Positions 7,099 through 15,576 of a stretch of 64,000 nucleotides of DNA are shown here, one piece after another. The DNA comes from Nocardioides daphniae (GTDB lineage: Bacteria; Actinomycetota; Actinomycetes; Propionibacteriales; Nocardioidaceae), in NCBI RefSeq assembly GCF_004777465.1, contig NZ_CP038462.1, positions 2,480,001 to 2,544,000 of the forward strand, read 5' to 3'. How positions within the stretch are numbered: the stretch's first letter is position 1; each line of letters opens with the position of its first letter. The notes beneath the pieces were generated by a model, which saw nothing but the letters and a program-made list of their open reading frames with translations, did no database searches and was not told the origin of the DNA. Made by a program: the position numbers and the translations under genes.

Positions 7099-9427
7099 GT
7101 GACCCAAGCGCTGCCATTGATCGACGAGCCCGGAGACGCCGAACTCATCTCGGCGGTCCGCGGCGGAGATCTGGATGCCTACGGACTGCTGTACGCACGC
7201 CACGTCGACGCAGCCCGTCGGCTCGCCCGACAGCTCGCGCAGCGCGCGGACGCCGAGGACCTGGTCGCCGACGCGTTCGCCAAGGTGCTCGGCGTGCTGC
7301 AGCGTGGAGGCGGGCCCGACGTCGCCTTCCGGGCCTACCTGCTGACCGCGCTGCGCAGCCTGCGCGTCGACAAGGCCCGCGCCGCGTCGAAGGTGCAGCC
7401 GACCGACGACCTGGAGCCCTTCGACCCCGGTGTCCCTTCCGCGACACCGCCGTCGAGGGCTTCGAGAACGCGGCAGCCGCACGGGCCTTCGCCTCGCTGC
7501 CCGAGCGCTGGCAGCTGGTCCTGTGGCACACCGAGGTCGAGGGGCAGAAGCCGGCCGACGTGGCTCCGCTGCTCGGCATGACGCCCAACTCCGTCTCGGC
7601 GCTGGCCTACCGCGCACGCGAGGGCCTGCGCCAGGCCTTCCTCAACGAGCACGCCAACGAGCTCGAGGGTGACACCTGCCGGTGGGTGCACCAGACACTG
7701 GGCGCCTACATCCGCAACGGGACGTCGCGGCGCGACTCCGCGAAGGTCGAGACGCACCTCGACGAGTGCCGCACCTGCATGGCGATCTACCTCGAGCTCA
7801 CCGAGGTCAACAACAACCTCGCCGGCATCCTCGCGCCGTTGCTGCTCGGCGGGCTCGCCTCGGCGTACGTCGCCTCGGGTGCGGCCGGAGCGGCGAGCTC
7901 CTCGGGCGTCATCTCCACCGTGGTCGGGCGCGTGCGCGACGCGGTGCTCGGCAACACGGTCACCGCGGCGGCCGTCGGGGCTGCCGGTCTGGCCGCGGCC
8001 GGCGCCGCGGCTGCGGCGGTGGTGATGGTGATGAGCCCCAACGAGCCCCCGGCGATCACCTCCGACCCGCCGCTGGTCGCGACGGCGTCGGCCTCGCCGC
8101 TGCCCGGGATGCCCGAGGGCCGGGTCGGAAGCGACGACCGCCAGGGCGTGGAACCGCCCGGCGGGCCCCTCCCCTTCGGCCTCCCCACCGCGACGTACGC
8201 CCCACCCACCGCCGGCGCGCCGGGTGATCCCTCGCAGGAGCCGACCGACGGCGGCCCGGGCGACCCCACCGACGCCCCACCCGACGGCGACCCGACCGAC
8301 GCGCCGACGGGCGCACCGGACCCGTCGGACTCACCTGCCCCCACGGACGAGCCCACGGCTGGCCCGACGCCGACCGCTGGGCCGACCTCAAGCCCCACAG
8401 CTGAGCCCACGACTGGGCCCACAGCCGGGCCCACCTCGACGCCCGAGCCGTCGCAGACGCCCTCGGCGTCGACCAGCCCTGACCCCTCCACGGGTCCCAC
8501 CTCGGAGCCCTCCACGACTCCGTCGCCCGAGCCCACGCCTTCGACCACCCCGTCGCCGTCCCCCTCCACGTCGCCGTCGCCGGAGCCGACCGACGAGCCG
8601 ACCACATCACCGGAGCCCACGCCGGACCCGACCGACGAGCCGACCACGTCACCGGAGCCCACGCCGGACCCGACCGACGAGCCGAGCACCACACCGGACC
8701 CGACCCCGACGACGGAGCCCAGCCCTCAGCCGAGCCCGGACCCCACCCCGTCTCCGGAGCCCAGCCCGGACCCGACGCCGACGGACCCGTCCTCGCCGAG
8801 CCCCCAGCCAAGTCCCGACCCGTCGCCCAGCCCGTCGCCCAGCCCGTCGCCCAGCCCGTCCCCCAGCCCGTCCCCCAGCCCGACGGACGAGCCGACGCCC
8901 ACCGACGAGCCCACCCCCACGGACGAGCCGACGCCCACCGACGACCCCACGCCGACCGACGACCCCACGCCAACCGACGACCCCACGCCGACCGACGACC
9001 CCACGCCAACCGACGAGCCCACGCCGACCGACGACCCCACGCCGACCGACGAGCCGACCCCGACGGACGAGCCCACGCCCACCTCTGACCTGAGCGTCTC
9101 CGCGACCTCGACCCGCGGTTGTTGAGCTACGAGGTCACGGCGACGATCTCCGGGCTGCCGGTCGACGCCGTGGCCACCTTCGACGTCAGCGACGAGGGCA
9201 TCTACCTCTACGGGACGAGCACCCCGGGATGCAGCTCGTTCTTCGGCGGACCGGTGAGGTGCACGTTGATCGGCACCGGCGCGCCCCAGGTCGTGAAGTT
9301 CACGGTGATCCGCATCAGCGGCTCCCCGGTCCTCACCATGAGGGTGGCGAGCGACCAGGTCGACGACGCCGACCTCTCCAACAACAGCGTCGACCTGCAC
9401 CTGCACCGGGACTCCACCGATGACTAG
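7099..9427 (+). CDS. ECF sigma factor fused to zinc-finger anti-sigma-like domain, TM segment and Pro/Thr-rich extracellular stalk; frameshifted
   Basis: Start GTG 7099 (VTQALPLIDEPGDAELI). Sigma region 2 covers about residues 12-85 (ADAEDLVADAFAKVLGV). Near 7437 the frame changes, and region 4 follows (LPERWQLVLWHTEVEG, MTPNSVSALAYRAREGLRQA). At ~residue 219 lies a ZAS-type H-x3-C-x2-C (HLDECRTCM), then hydrophobic stretches at ~240-262 (LAGILAPLLLGG) and ~287-312 (VTAAAVGAAGLAAAG). Residues ~375-670 are Pro/Thr/Ser/Asp repeats. A second frame change near 9117 leads into a ~105-residue DUF11/CARDB-like domain (LSYEVTATISGLPV to NNSVDLHLH). It resembles actinobacterial ECF sigma factors with long membrane-bound C-terminal extensions (ECF52/53-like). 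The domain order is seen; self-inhibition and envelope sensing are inference. Confidence 0.75.
8560..9090 (+). repeat. Tandem coding repeats: Ser-Pro dipeptides, then P-T-P-T-D-(E/D) units
   Basis: From about 8815 to 8880 a 12-nt unit (cccagcccgtcg) repeats, coding Pro-Ser. From about 8880 to 9085 an 18-nt unit (gaccccacgccgaccgac and variants) repeats about eleven times, coding PTPTDE/PTPTDD. Variants alternate between two codon versions, which suggests slippage or unequal exchange. Confidence 0.85.
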
Positions 9428-9430
9428 GCT
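9425..9430 (+). promoter_or_regulatory. -10 element TAGGCT, leaderless aroA promoter
   Basis: TAGGCT followed by 6 nt and the GTG at 9437. The hexamer overlaps the TAG stop of the fused sigma gene. Confidence 0.5.
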
Positions 9431-9436
9431 GGGCCG

Positions 9437-10744
9437 GTGAGCCTGCTCCCCGACACCCTCGACCCCTGGCCCGCCCCCTTCGCGTCCGCACCGGTCGACC
9501 TCGTGGTCGACCTGCCCGGCAGCAAGTCGCTCACCAACCGCGCCCTGATCCTGGCAGCGCTGGCCGACGGGCCCTCCGTGGTCCGCAAGGCGCTCCACTC
9601 GCGCGACACCCTGCTGATGGCCGGGGCCCTGAGCAGCCTCGGCGCCGAGGTCGACACCGACGGCGACGACTGGCACGTCACCCCCGCCCCGCTGGGCAGC
9701 TCGGCGCCCACCGACGACCGCCGGGTCGACTGCGGCCTGGCCGGCACGGTGATGCGCTTCGTCCCGCCGCTCGCCGCCCTCGTCCCCGGCGTGACCGCCT
9801 TCGACGGCGACCCGCACATGCGCAACCGCCCGGTCGGCGAGATGCTGGCCGCGCTGCGCGCCCTCGGCGTCCGCGTCGACGACGGCGGCTCGGGTGGCCT
9901 GCCGTTCGCGGTGCACGGCACCGGCAGCGTACGAGGAGGCCGGGTCGTGCTCGACGCGTCGGCCTCCAGCCAGTTCATCTCGGCCCTGCTCCTGGTTGGC
10001 GCCCGCTTCGACGAGGGGGTGGAGGTCGTCCACTCCGGCGCCCCGGTGCCCTCGCTCCCCCACATCGAGATGACGGTGCAGCTGCTGCGTCACCACGGTG
10101 TGGCGGTCGACGACTCGGTCCCCGACCGGTGGGCCGTCGCGCCGGGCCCGATCACGGCCCGCGACCACCTCGTGGAGCCAGACCTCTCCAACGCCGCCCC
10201 GTTCCTGGCCCTGGCCGCTGTCTCCGGCGGACGGGTCGTGGTACGCGACTGGCCCCGCTCCACCACCCAGGCCGGCGCGGCCACGGCCGACATCCTCGGC
10301 CGGATGGGCTGCGACGTCGCACTCGTCGACGAGGGCCTGGCCGTGACCGGCCCGCAGCGGCTGCGCGGCGTCGACGAGGACATGCACGACGTCGGCGAGC
10401 TGACCCCCGCGGTCGCCGCCCTCTGCGCGCTGGCCGAGAGCCCCTCCCGGCTCACCGGCATCGGCCACGTCAGGGGCCACGAGACCGACCGCCTGGCCGC
10501 ACTGGCCACCGAGATCAACGGGCTCGGCGGCCACGTCGTCGAGCACCCCGACGGGCTCGAGATCCACCCCGCGCCGCTGCACCCCGGCGTCTTCCACACC
10601 TACGCCGACCACCGGATGGCCCACGCCGGCGTCATCCTGGCGGCGGCCGTCGAGGGTGTCACCGTGGAGAACATCGCGACCACGTCGAAGACCTTCCCCG
10701 ACTTCGCCGCCTACTGGTCCGGACTCTGGGCAGCCCGGGTCTGA
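9437..10744 (+). CDS. aroA: 3-phosphoshikimate 1-carboxyvinyltransferase (EPSP synthase)
   Basis: A 435-residue EPSP synthase, which joins shikimate-3-phosphate and phosphoenolpyruvate in the shikimate pathway to aromatic amino acids. Signature segments are LPGSKSLTNRALILAAL (shikimate-3-phosphate/PEP-binding Lys and Arg), GLAGTVMRFVPPLAAL (in place of the common G-N-A-G-T), ASASSQFISALLLVG and HETDRLAALATEIN. The length equals that of mycobacterial AroA. A GTG start follows a TAGGCT box by 6 nt. It is followed 12 nt later by rsgA, as in mycobacteria and streptomycetes, so aroA-rsgA is probably one transcript. Confidence 0.96.
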   Translation: MSLLPDTLDPWPAPFASAPVDLVVDLPGSKSLTNRALILAALADGPSVVRKALHSRDTLLMAGALSSLGAEVDTDGDDWHVTPAPLGSSAPTDDRRVDCGLAGTVMRFVPPLAALVPGVTAFDGDPHMRNRPVGEMLAALRALGVRVDDGGSGGLPFAVHGTGSVRGGRVVLDASASSQFISALLLVGARFDEGVEVVHSGAPVPSLPHIEMTVQLLRHHGVAVDDSVPDRWAVAPGPITARDHLVEPDLSNAAPFLALAAVSGGRVVVRDWPRSTTQAGAATADILGRMGCDVALVDEGLAVTGPQRLRGVDEDMHDVGELTPAVAALCALAESPSRLTGIGHVRGHETDRLAALATEINGLGGHVVEHPDGLEIHPAPLHPGVFHTYADHRMAHAGVILAAAVEGVTVENIATTSKTFPDFAAYWSGLWAARV

Positions 10745-10756
10745 GGCCGACGACAG

Positions 10757-11747
10757 ATGAGCAACCGCTACGACGAGACCGACCACGAGAGCTACGAGCG
10801 ACCCCGCCGACGGACGCGGCCCCGCACCAAGGACCGCCCGACCTACGACGACGCGCTCGACGCCCGCGTGATCACGGTCGACCGCGGACGCTTCACCCTG
10901 GACGTCGACGGCCAGCGCGTGATGGCGATGAAGTCACGCCCCCTCGGCCGCAAGGGCGTCGTCGTCGGTGACCGCGTCCGCGTGGTCGGGGACGTCTCGG
11001 GACGCGACGGCAGCCTCGCCCGGATCGTGGAGGTCACCGAGCGCACCACCGTGCTGCGGCGCACCGCGGACGACGACGACCCGGTCGAGCGGGTCATCGT
11101 CTCCAACGCCGACCAGCTGGTCGTGGTCACCGCGCTCGCCGACCCCGAGCCCCGCCCCCGCCTGATCGACCGGGCCCTGGTCGCGGCGTACGACGCCGGC
11201 ATGGCGCCCCTGCTCTGCCTCACCAAGGCCGACCTGGCCGACCCCGAGCCGTTGCTGCGCACCTACCGCTCCCTCGGGGTGCCGTGGGTGGTCACCCAGC
11301 GCGGCGACGACCTGTCCGAGGTGCGGGCGGCGCTGCAGGGCGTACGAGCGTCCTGGTCGGCCACAGCGGCGTCGGCAAGTCGACGCTGGTCAACGCGCTC
11401 GTGCCCGACGCCAGGCGCGAGGTCGGGCACGTCAACGCCGTCACCGGACGCGGCCGCCACACCTCGACGTCGGCCTACCTCCTGGCGCTGCCCGACCACG
11501 CCGGCTGGATCATCGACACCCCCGGCATCCGCTCCTTCGGACTGGCCCACGTGCAGCCCGAGCGGCTCATCGAGGCCTTTCCCGACCTCGACGAGATGAC
11601 GAGGACTGCCCCCGCGGCTGCACCCACGGGGCCGGCGAGCCGGAGTGCGAGCTCGACGAGGCACTGGCCGCTGGCGACGCCGATCCCGACCGCGTGGAGT
11701 CGTTCCGTCGGCTCCTCGCCGCCCGCGAGGGCGGGCAGGAGTACTGA
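10757..11747 (+). CDS. rsgA: Ribosome small-subunit biogenesis GTPase RsgA, frameshifted as sequenced
   Basis: A circularly permuted GTPase of about 330 residues that matures the 30S subunit. The OB-fold N-terminus runs from MSNRYDETDHE through VVVGDRVRVVGDVSG. Then come G4 (LCLTKADL), G1 (VLVGHSGVGKSTLVNALVP) and G3 (IDTPGIRSFG), in the permuted order expected. The zinc-binding C-terminus reads DCPRGCTHGAGEPEC and ends GGQEY. Frame changes occur near 11345 (before G1) and near 11605 (before the zinc motif). All catalytic motifs survive, so I regard the breaks as sequence indels. It sits between aroA and hisN, a conserved actinobacterial order. Confidence 0.88.
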
Positions 11748-11764
11748 GCGGTCGCCGCAGCACA

Positions 11765-11770
11765 TAGCCT
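11765..11770 (+). promoter_or_regulatory. -10 element TAGCCT, leaderless hisN promoter
   Basis: TAGCCT, 6 nt, then the ATG at 11777, just after the rsgA stop at 11747. Confidence 0.45.
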
Positions 11771-11776
11771 TGCCCC

Positions 11777-12661
11777 ATGTCGATCACCGGCTCCGGCTCC
11801 TCTGACTACACCGACGACCTGCGGCTCGCCCACGTGCTGGCCGACGACGCGGACTCCCTCACGACGTCCCGCTTCAAGGCGATCGACCTCCACGTGATGA
11901 GCAAGCCGGACCTCACGCCGGTCACCGACGCCGACCGCGACGTGGAGGAGGGCATCCGCCGCACGCTGTCGAAGGCCCGCTCGCGCGACGCGATCCTCGG
12001 CGAGGAGCAGGGCTCCACCGGCCACAGCCAGCGCCAGTGGATCATCGACCCGATCGACGGCACCAAGAACTTCGTCCGCGGCGTCCCGGTCTGGGCGACC
12101 CTGATCGCGCTCGTCGTCGACGGCGAGGTCGTGGTCGGCGTCGTCTCCGCACCGCAGCTGCAGCGCCGCTGGTGGGCCTCCAAGGGCGGCGGCGCCTGGA
12201 CCGGCAAGAACCTGCTCAAGGGCCAGCGCATCGAGGTCTCCGACGTACGCCGCCTCGAGGACGCCTCCTTCTCCTACAGCTCCCTGTCGGGCTGGGAGGA
12301 GCGGGAGCAGCTCGACGCCTTCATCCAGCTGTCGCGCCGGGTCTGGCGCACCCGCGCCTACGGCGACTTCTGGTCCTACATGCTGCTCGCCGAGGGTGCC
12401 GTCGACATCGCGGCCGAGCCGGAGCTCGAGCTCTACGACATGGCGGCGCTCGACATCATCGTGCGTGAGGCCGGCGGCCGCTTCACCTCGCTGACCGGCG
12501 AGGACGGCCCCTGGGGCGGCAACGCGGTCGCGACCAACGGCCACCTCCACGACGCGGCGCTGGCCTTCCTCGGCACCTCCGAGCACGACGGCAGCGACCC
12601 CGACCAGCAGGCCCGCCGCTCGGGGTCGGTCACCGAGCTGCGCCGCCGCCCCACCTCCTGA
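11777..12661 (+). CDS. hisN: Histidinol-phosphatase, inositol-monophosphatase type (HisN)
   Basis: A 294-residue member of the inositol monophosphatase fold. Metal-binding motifs are [16 protein letters not shown] (Glu), [19 protein letters not shown] (DPIDGT) and [17 protein letters not shown] (WDxAA equivalent). The adjacent order aroA-rsgA-hisN is shared with Corynebacterium and other actinobacteria, where this enzyme does the histidinol-phosphate step of histidine biosynthesis. A general inositol phosphatase function cannot be excluded by sequence alone. It ends in a short Ser/Arg-rich tail. It has its own TAGCCT box 6 nt before the ATG. Confidence 0.88.
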   Translation: MSITGSGSSDYTDDLRLAHVLADDADSLTTSRFKAIDLHVMSKPDLTPVTDADRDVEEGIRRTLSKARSRDAILGEEQGSTGHSQRQWIIDPIDGTKNFVRGVPVWATLIALVVDGEVVVGVVSAPQLQRRWWASKGGGAWTGKNLLKGQRIEVSDVRRLEDASFSYSSLSGWEEREQLDAFIQLSRRVWRTRAYGDFWSYMLLAEGAVDIAAEPELELYDMAALDIIVREAGGRFTSLTGEDGPWGGNAVATNGHLHDAALAFLGTSEHDGSDPDQQARRSGSVTELRRRPTS

Positions 12662-12772
12662 GGCCCTCCTGGCCCACGTGCTCCAGGTCACATTGGGGCA
12701 TGTCCGGCCCTTCTCAGGCCCGCCCGCGACCACTACGGTGACCGCAAGGGTTCCGGGACCAGGAGGAGAGCC

Positions 12773-13153
12773 ATGCGTGTCAACGACGTACTCAAGGGCA
12801 AGCAGATCCAGGAGATCGTGACGATCTCCCCCGACGCCACCGTCGCCGAGCTGGTCTCACTGATGGCTCGTCACAACATCGGCGCCGTCGTGGTCAGCGC
12901 CGACGGCACCGCCCTGGACGGGATCGTCAGCGAGCGCGACGTCGTACGCCGGCTCAACGAGGAGAGCACGGTGCTCGACCACACCGTCTCCTCGATCATG
13001 ACCGCCGAGGTGCGCACCTGCGAGGGCACGGAGAACGTCACCGACCTCATGCAGCTGATGACCGACCAGCGCATCCGCCACGTCCCGGTGCTCACCGACG
13101 GCGCGCTCACCGGCGTGATCAGCATCGGCGACGTGGTCAAGAGCCATAGGTGA
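12773..13153 (+). CDS. CBS domain-pair protein
   Basis: A 126-residue protein made of one tandem CBS pair (Bateman module). CBS1 includes DATVAELVSLMARHNIGAVV and GIVSERDVVRRL; CBS2 includes LMQLMTDQRIRHVPVL and GVISIGDVVKSH. Stand-alone modules like M. tuberculosis Hrp1 bind adenosine nucleotides, and some respond to dormancy, but the ligand here is unknown. A strong Shine-Dalgarno AGGAGGAG precedes the ATG, and a TACGGT -10 candidate lies at 12734-12739, so unlike its neighbours it has a normal leader. A strong hairpin follows its stop. Confidence 0.9.
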   Translation: MRVNDVLKGKQIQEIVTISPDATVAELVSLMARHNIGAVVVSADGTALDGIVSERDVVRRLNEESTVLDHTVSSIMTAEVRTCEGTENVTDLMQLMTDQRIRHVPVLTDGALTGVISIGDVVKSHR

Positions 13154-13217
13154 GCTGAGTTCGAGCGCGACCAGCTCGACAAGTACGTCCACACGACCTG
13201 AGTCGCGCCCCCGGACG

Positions 13218-13255
13218 GACGAGGCCCTCCCGCTGCGCAGCGGGAGGGCCTCGTC
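13218..13255. terminator. Strong bidirectional hairpin between CBS gene and trpB
   Basis: A perfect 17-bp stem (GACGAGGCCCTCCCGCT and its complement) closes a GCGC loop. It separates two convergent genes and can serve both. Confidence 0.85.
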
Positions 13256-13271
13256 GGTGGGCGGTCAGCGG

Positions 13272-14633
13272 TCAGCCGCGGATCTCCGGCAGGGTCGAGA
13301 GCGACTTCTCCAGGTCGGCGTCGGAGAGCAGCGAGTCGCCGGTCAGGTTGCCCTTGAGGTAGGAGTCGAAGGCGCCCAGCTCGAGCAGGCCGTAGCCCGA
13401 CAGACCGATCACGATGACCGGCTCGGTGCCGGCCTCGTTGGCCGCCAGCACCTCGCGGCGGGCCTGGGCCAACGCGTGCGACGACTCAGGAGCGGCGACG
13501 ATGCCCTGCGTACGGGCGAACTCGACCGCGGCGGCGAAGCACTCGTCCTGGTCCAGGGCGACGGCCTCGACCATGCCCTCGTGGACGACGTGGCTGACCA
13601 GCGGCGCCATGCCGTGGTAGCGCAGGCCGCCGGCGTGGATCGGGGACGGCACGAAGTCGTGGCCCAGGGTGTACATCTTCATCAGGGGCGTGAGGCCCGC
13701 GGTGTCCCCGAAGTCGTAGGCGTAGGTGCCCCGGGTCATCGTCGGGCAGGACGACGGCTCGACGGCGACCAGGCGCGCCGACTTGCCGGCGGTGAGGTTG
13801 TCGCGCAGGAACGGGAAGATCAGGCCGGCCAGGTTGGAGCCGCCGCCCGCGCAGCCGATCACGATGTCGGCGCCGGACTCCCCGGCCTTCTCCAGCTGGA
13901 GGACCGCCTCCTGGCCGATAACGGTCTGGTGCAGCAGCACGTGGTTGAGCACCGAGCCGAGCGCGTACTTCGCGGTCTCGTCCTGGGCGGCGAGCTCGAC
14001 GGCCTCGGAGATCGCGATGCCGAGCGAGCCGGGGTGGCCCTCCTCGAAGGCGCGACCCGACTCGGTCATCTGCGACGGCGAACGGTGAACCGTGCCGCCG
14101 AAGACCTCGATCAGGGTGCGGCGCTGGGGCTTGGTGTCGAAGGAGTGGCCGACCTGCCACACCTCGCACTCCATGTCGTAGAGCGAGCAGGCGTAGGCCA
14201 GGGCGGTGCCCCACTGCCCGGCGCCGGTCTCGGTGGTGAGGCGGTTGATGCCGTTGAGCTTGTTGTAGTACGCCTGGGGCACGGCCGTGTTGACCTTGTG
14301 CGAGCCGGCCGGCGAGCCGCCCTCGTACTTGACGTAGATGCGGGCCTTCGTGCCGAGCTTCTCCTCCCACTTGCGGGCGCGGATGAGCGGCGCGGGGCGG
14401 TACTGGGCGTAGACCTCCTGCACGGCCTCCGGGATCTCCACGTAGCGCTCGGTGGTGACCTCCTGCGCGATCAGCTCCGGCGGGAAGAGCGCCGACAGGT
14501 CGTCGGGACCCACGGGCTGGTGGGTGCCGGGGTGCAGCGGCGGCGGAGGCGGCGTCGGCAGGTCGGCGACGATGTTGTACCAGGACGTGGGGCGCTCGTC
14601 CTCGGACAGGGTGAAGGTCATGGGCTGCGTCAT
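13272..14633 (-). CDS. trpB: Tryptophan synthase beta-like PLP enzyme (TrpB2 type)
   Basis: A 453-residue PLP enzyme of the TrpB2 subfamily. The PLP lysine is in GGSPAGSHKVNTAVPQA, the phosphate-cradle glycines in VIGCAGGGSNLAGLIFP, and an acidic residue in TETGAGQWGTALAYACS. TrpB2 proteins make tryptophan from indole and serine, or work without TrpA. No trpA lies nearby, which suits TrpB2. The start at 14633 has AGGAGA 6 nt upstream, and a TAGGCT -10 candidate (14678-14683, minus strand) sits about 45 nt further up. It is convergent with the CBS gene. Confidence 0.9.
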   Translation of the reverse strand: MTQPMTFTLSEDERPTSWYNIVADLPTPPPPPLHPGTHQPVGPDDLSALFPPELIAQEVTTERYVEIPEAVQEVYAQYRPAPLIRARKWEEKLGTKARIYVKYEGGSPAGSHKVNTAVPQAYYNKLNGINRLTTETGAGQWGTALAYACSLYDMECEVWQVGHSFDTKPQRRTLIEVFGGTVHRSPSQMTESGRAFEEGHPGSLGIAISEAVELAAQDETAKYALGSVLNHVLLHQTVIGQEAVLQLEKAGESGADIVIGCAGGGSNLAGLIFPFLRDNLTAGKSARLVAVEPSSCPTMTRGTYAYDFGDTAGLTPLMKMYTLGHDFVPSPIHAGGLRYHGMAPLVSHVVHEGMVEAVALDQDECFAAAVEFARTQGIVAAPESSHALAQARREVLAANEAGTEPVIVIGLSGYGLLELGAFDSYLKGNLTGDSLLSDADLEKSLSTLPEIRG

Positions 14634-14677
14634 CGGCAATCTCCTGCGAGTCGTGAGGGCCGTCCAGGCCCGGGCGC

Positions 14678-14683
14678 AGCCTA
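14678..14683 (-). promoter_or_regulatory. -10 candidate TAGGCT upstream of trpB
   Basis: TAGGCT on the minus strand 45 nt before the ATG; the leader contains the AGGAGA ribosome binding site. Confidence 0.35.
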
Positions 14684-14809
14684 CGTGGCCGACGCCGTCA
14701 CCGGTGGAGGACCCGAGGCCTCGGCACGCAGGGAGGCGACGCTCCGGGGCTGCATAGGATGGAGCCCGCAGGCACACGAGTGCCGGCACCCGCACAACGA
14801 GAGGCAGCC

Positions 14810-15176
14810 ATGGAGAAGCCCGAAGTCGACCCGCACATGGGCGACGCCCCCGCAGACCTGGAGATCACCGACCTCGTCGTGGGTGACGGCGACGAGGCCA
14901 CCTCCGGCAGCACCGTCTCCGTCCACTACGTCGGAGTCGCGCACTCCACCGGCGAGGAGTTCGACGCCAGCTACAACCGCGGCAACCCGCTGCAGTTCCG
15001 CCTCGGCATCGGCCAGGTCATCTCCGGCTGGGACACCGGCGTGCAGGGCATGAAGGTGGGCGGCCGCCGCCGCCTCGTCATCCCGCCGCACCTGGGCTAC
15101 GGAGCGTGGCGCCGGTGGCGTGATCAAGCCGGGCGAGACCCTGATCTTCGTGGTGGACCTGCTCGCCGTGAAGTGA
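14810..15176 (+). CDS. FKBP-type peptidyl-prolyl isomerase, frameshifted near C-terminus
   Basis: A ~122-residue single-domain FKBP that isomerises prolyl bonds. Visible motifs are VSVHYVGVAHSTGEEFDASY, QFRLGIGQVISGWDTGVQGM (the conserved Trp) and VGGRRRLVIPPHLGYG. Near 15108, within GGAGCGTGGCGCC, the frame changes; the correct ending GAGGVIKPGETLIFVVDLLA-VK then reads to the TGA at 15176. It starts MEKPEVDPHMGDAP with no signal peptide, so it is cytoplasmic. It is divergent from trpB, and a TAGGAT -10 candidate lies at 14755-14760. Confidence 0.87.
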
Positions 15177-15186
15177 CCCCGTACGC

Positions 15187-15221
15187 AAGCCGCCCGCGCC
15201 CCTCGTGGGTCGCGGCGGCTT
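15187..15221 (+). terminator. Hairpin terminator after FKBP gene
   Basis: AAGCCGCC and GGCGGCTT pair as an 8-bp arm extended by inner G-C pairs, 10 nt after the FKBP stop. Confidence 0.5.
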
Positions 15222-15263
15222 CGTCGTCCCGGGGCTGCCCCGGGCCCCGTCAGCGGGCCCCGG

Positions 15264-15530
15264 TCACCAGGGCAGGTCGTCCTCGACCTCGCCGTGCACG
15301 ACGCGCGCGGCCTGCGAGCCGAGCACCACGACGTCGCCGTCGCGCAGCTGGCGACCGCGTCGGGTCTCCACCTCGCCGTTGACCTGGACAGCACCCTGGG
15401 CGACGAGCTCCTTGGCCTCTCCCCCGTGCTCGACCAGGCTGGCGAGCTTGAGGAACTGGCCGAGACGGATGGACTCGTCATTGATGCCCACGTCCATGGG
15501 GTCGGGTCCGGAGCCGGGGTGGGTCGTCAT
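15264..15530 (-). CDS. Small S4-domain RNA-binding protein
   Basis: An 88-residue protein that is essentially one S4 RNA-binding domain: IRLGQFLKLASLVEHGGEAKE, then VAQGAVQVNGEVETRRGRQL and DGDVVVLG. This is the YbcJ/RlbA-like arrangement, whose members bind structured RNA, often on the ribosome. The exact role is unknown. Start could be ATG 15530 (MTTHPGSGPDP) or ATG 15497 (MDVGINDE); the domain fits either. Confidence 0.85.
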   Translation of the reverse strand: MTTHPGSGPDPMDVGINDESIRLGQFLKLASLVEHGGEAKELVAQGAVQVNGEVETRRGRQLRDGDVVVLGSQAARVVHGEVEDDLPW

Positions 15531-15576
15531 GGCTCCAGTCTCGCACCGTCCCTGCCGGCTGGGGTCAGCGCACGTG

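Noticed and set aside
8560..9090. Regular short repeats that could suggest a CRISPR array
   Set aside because: Repeats are contiguous 12- and 18-nt coding units in one frame with no unique spacers.
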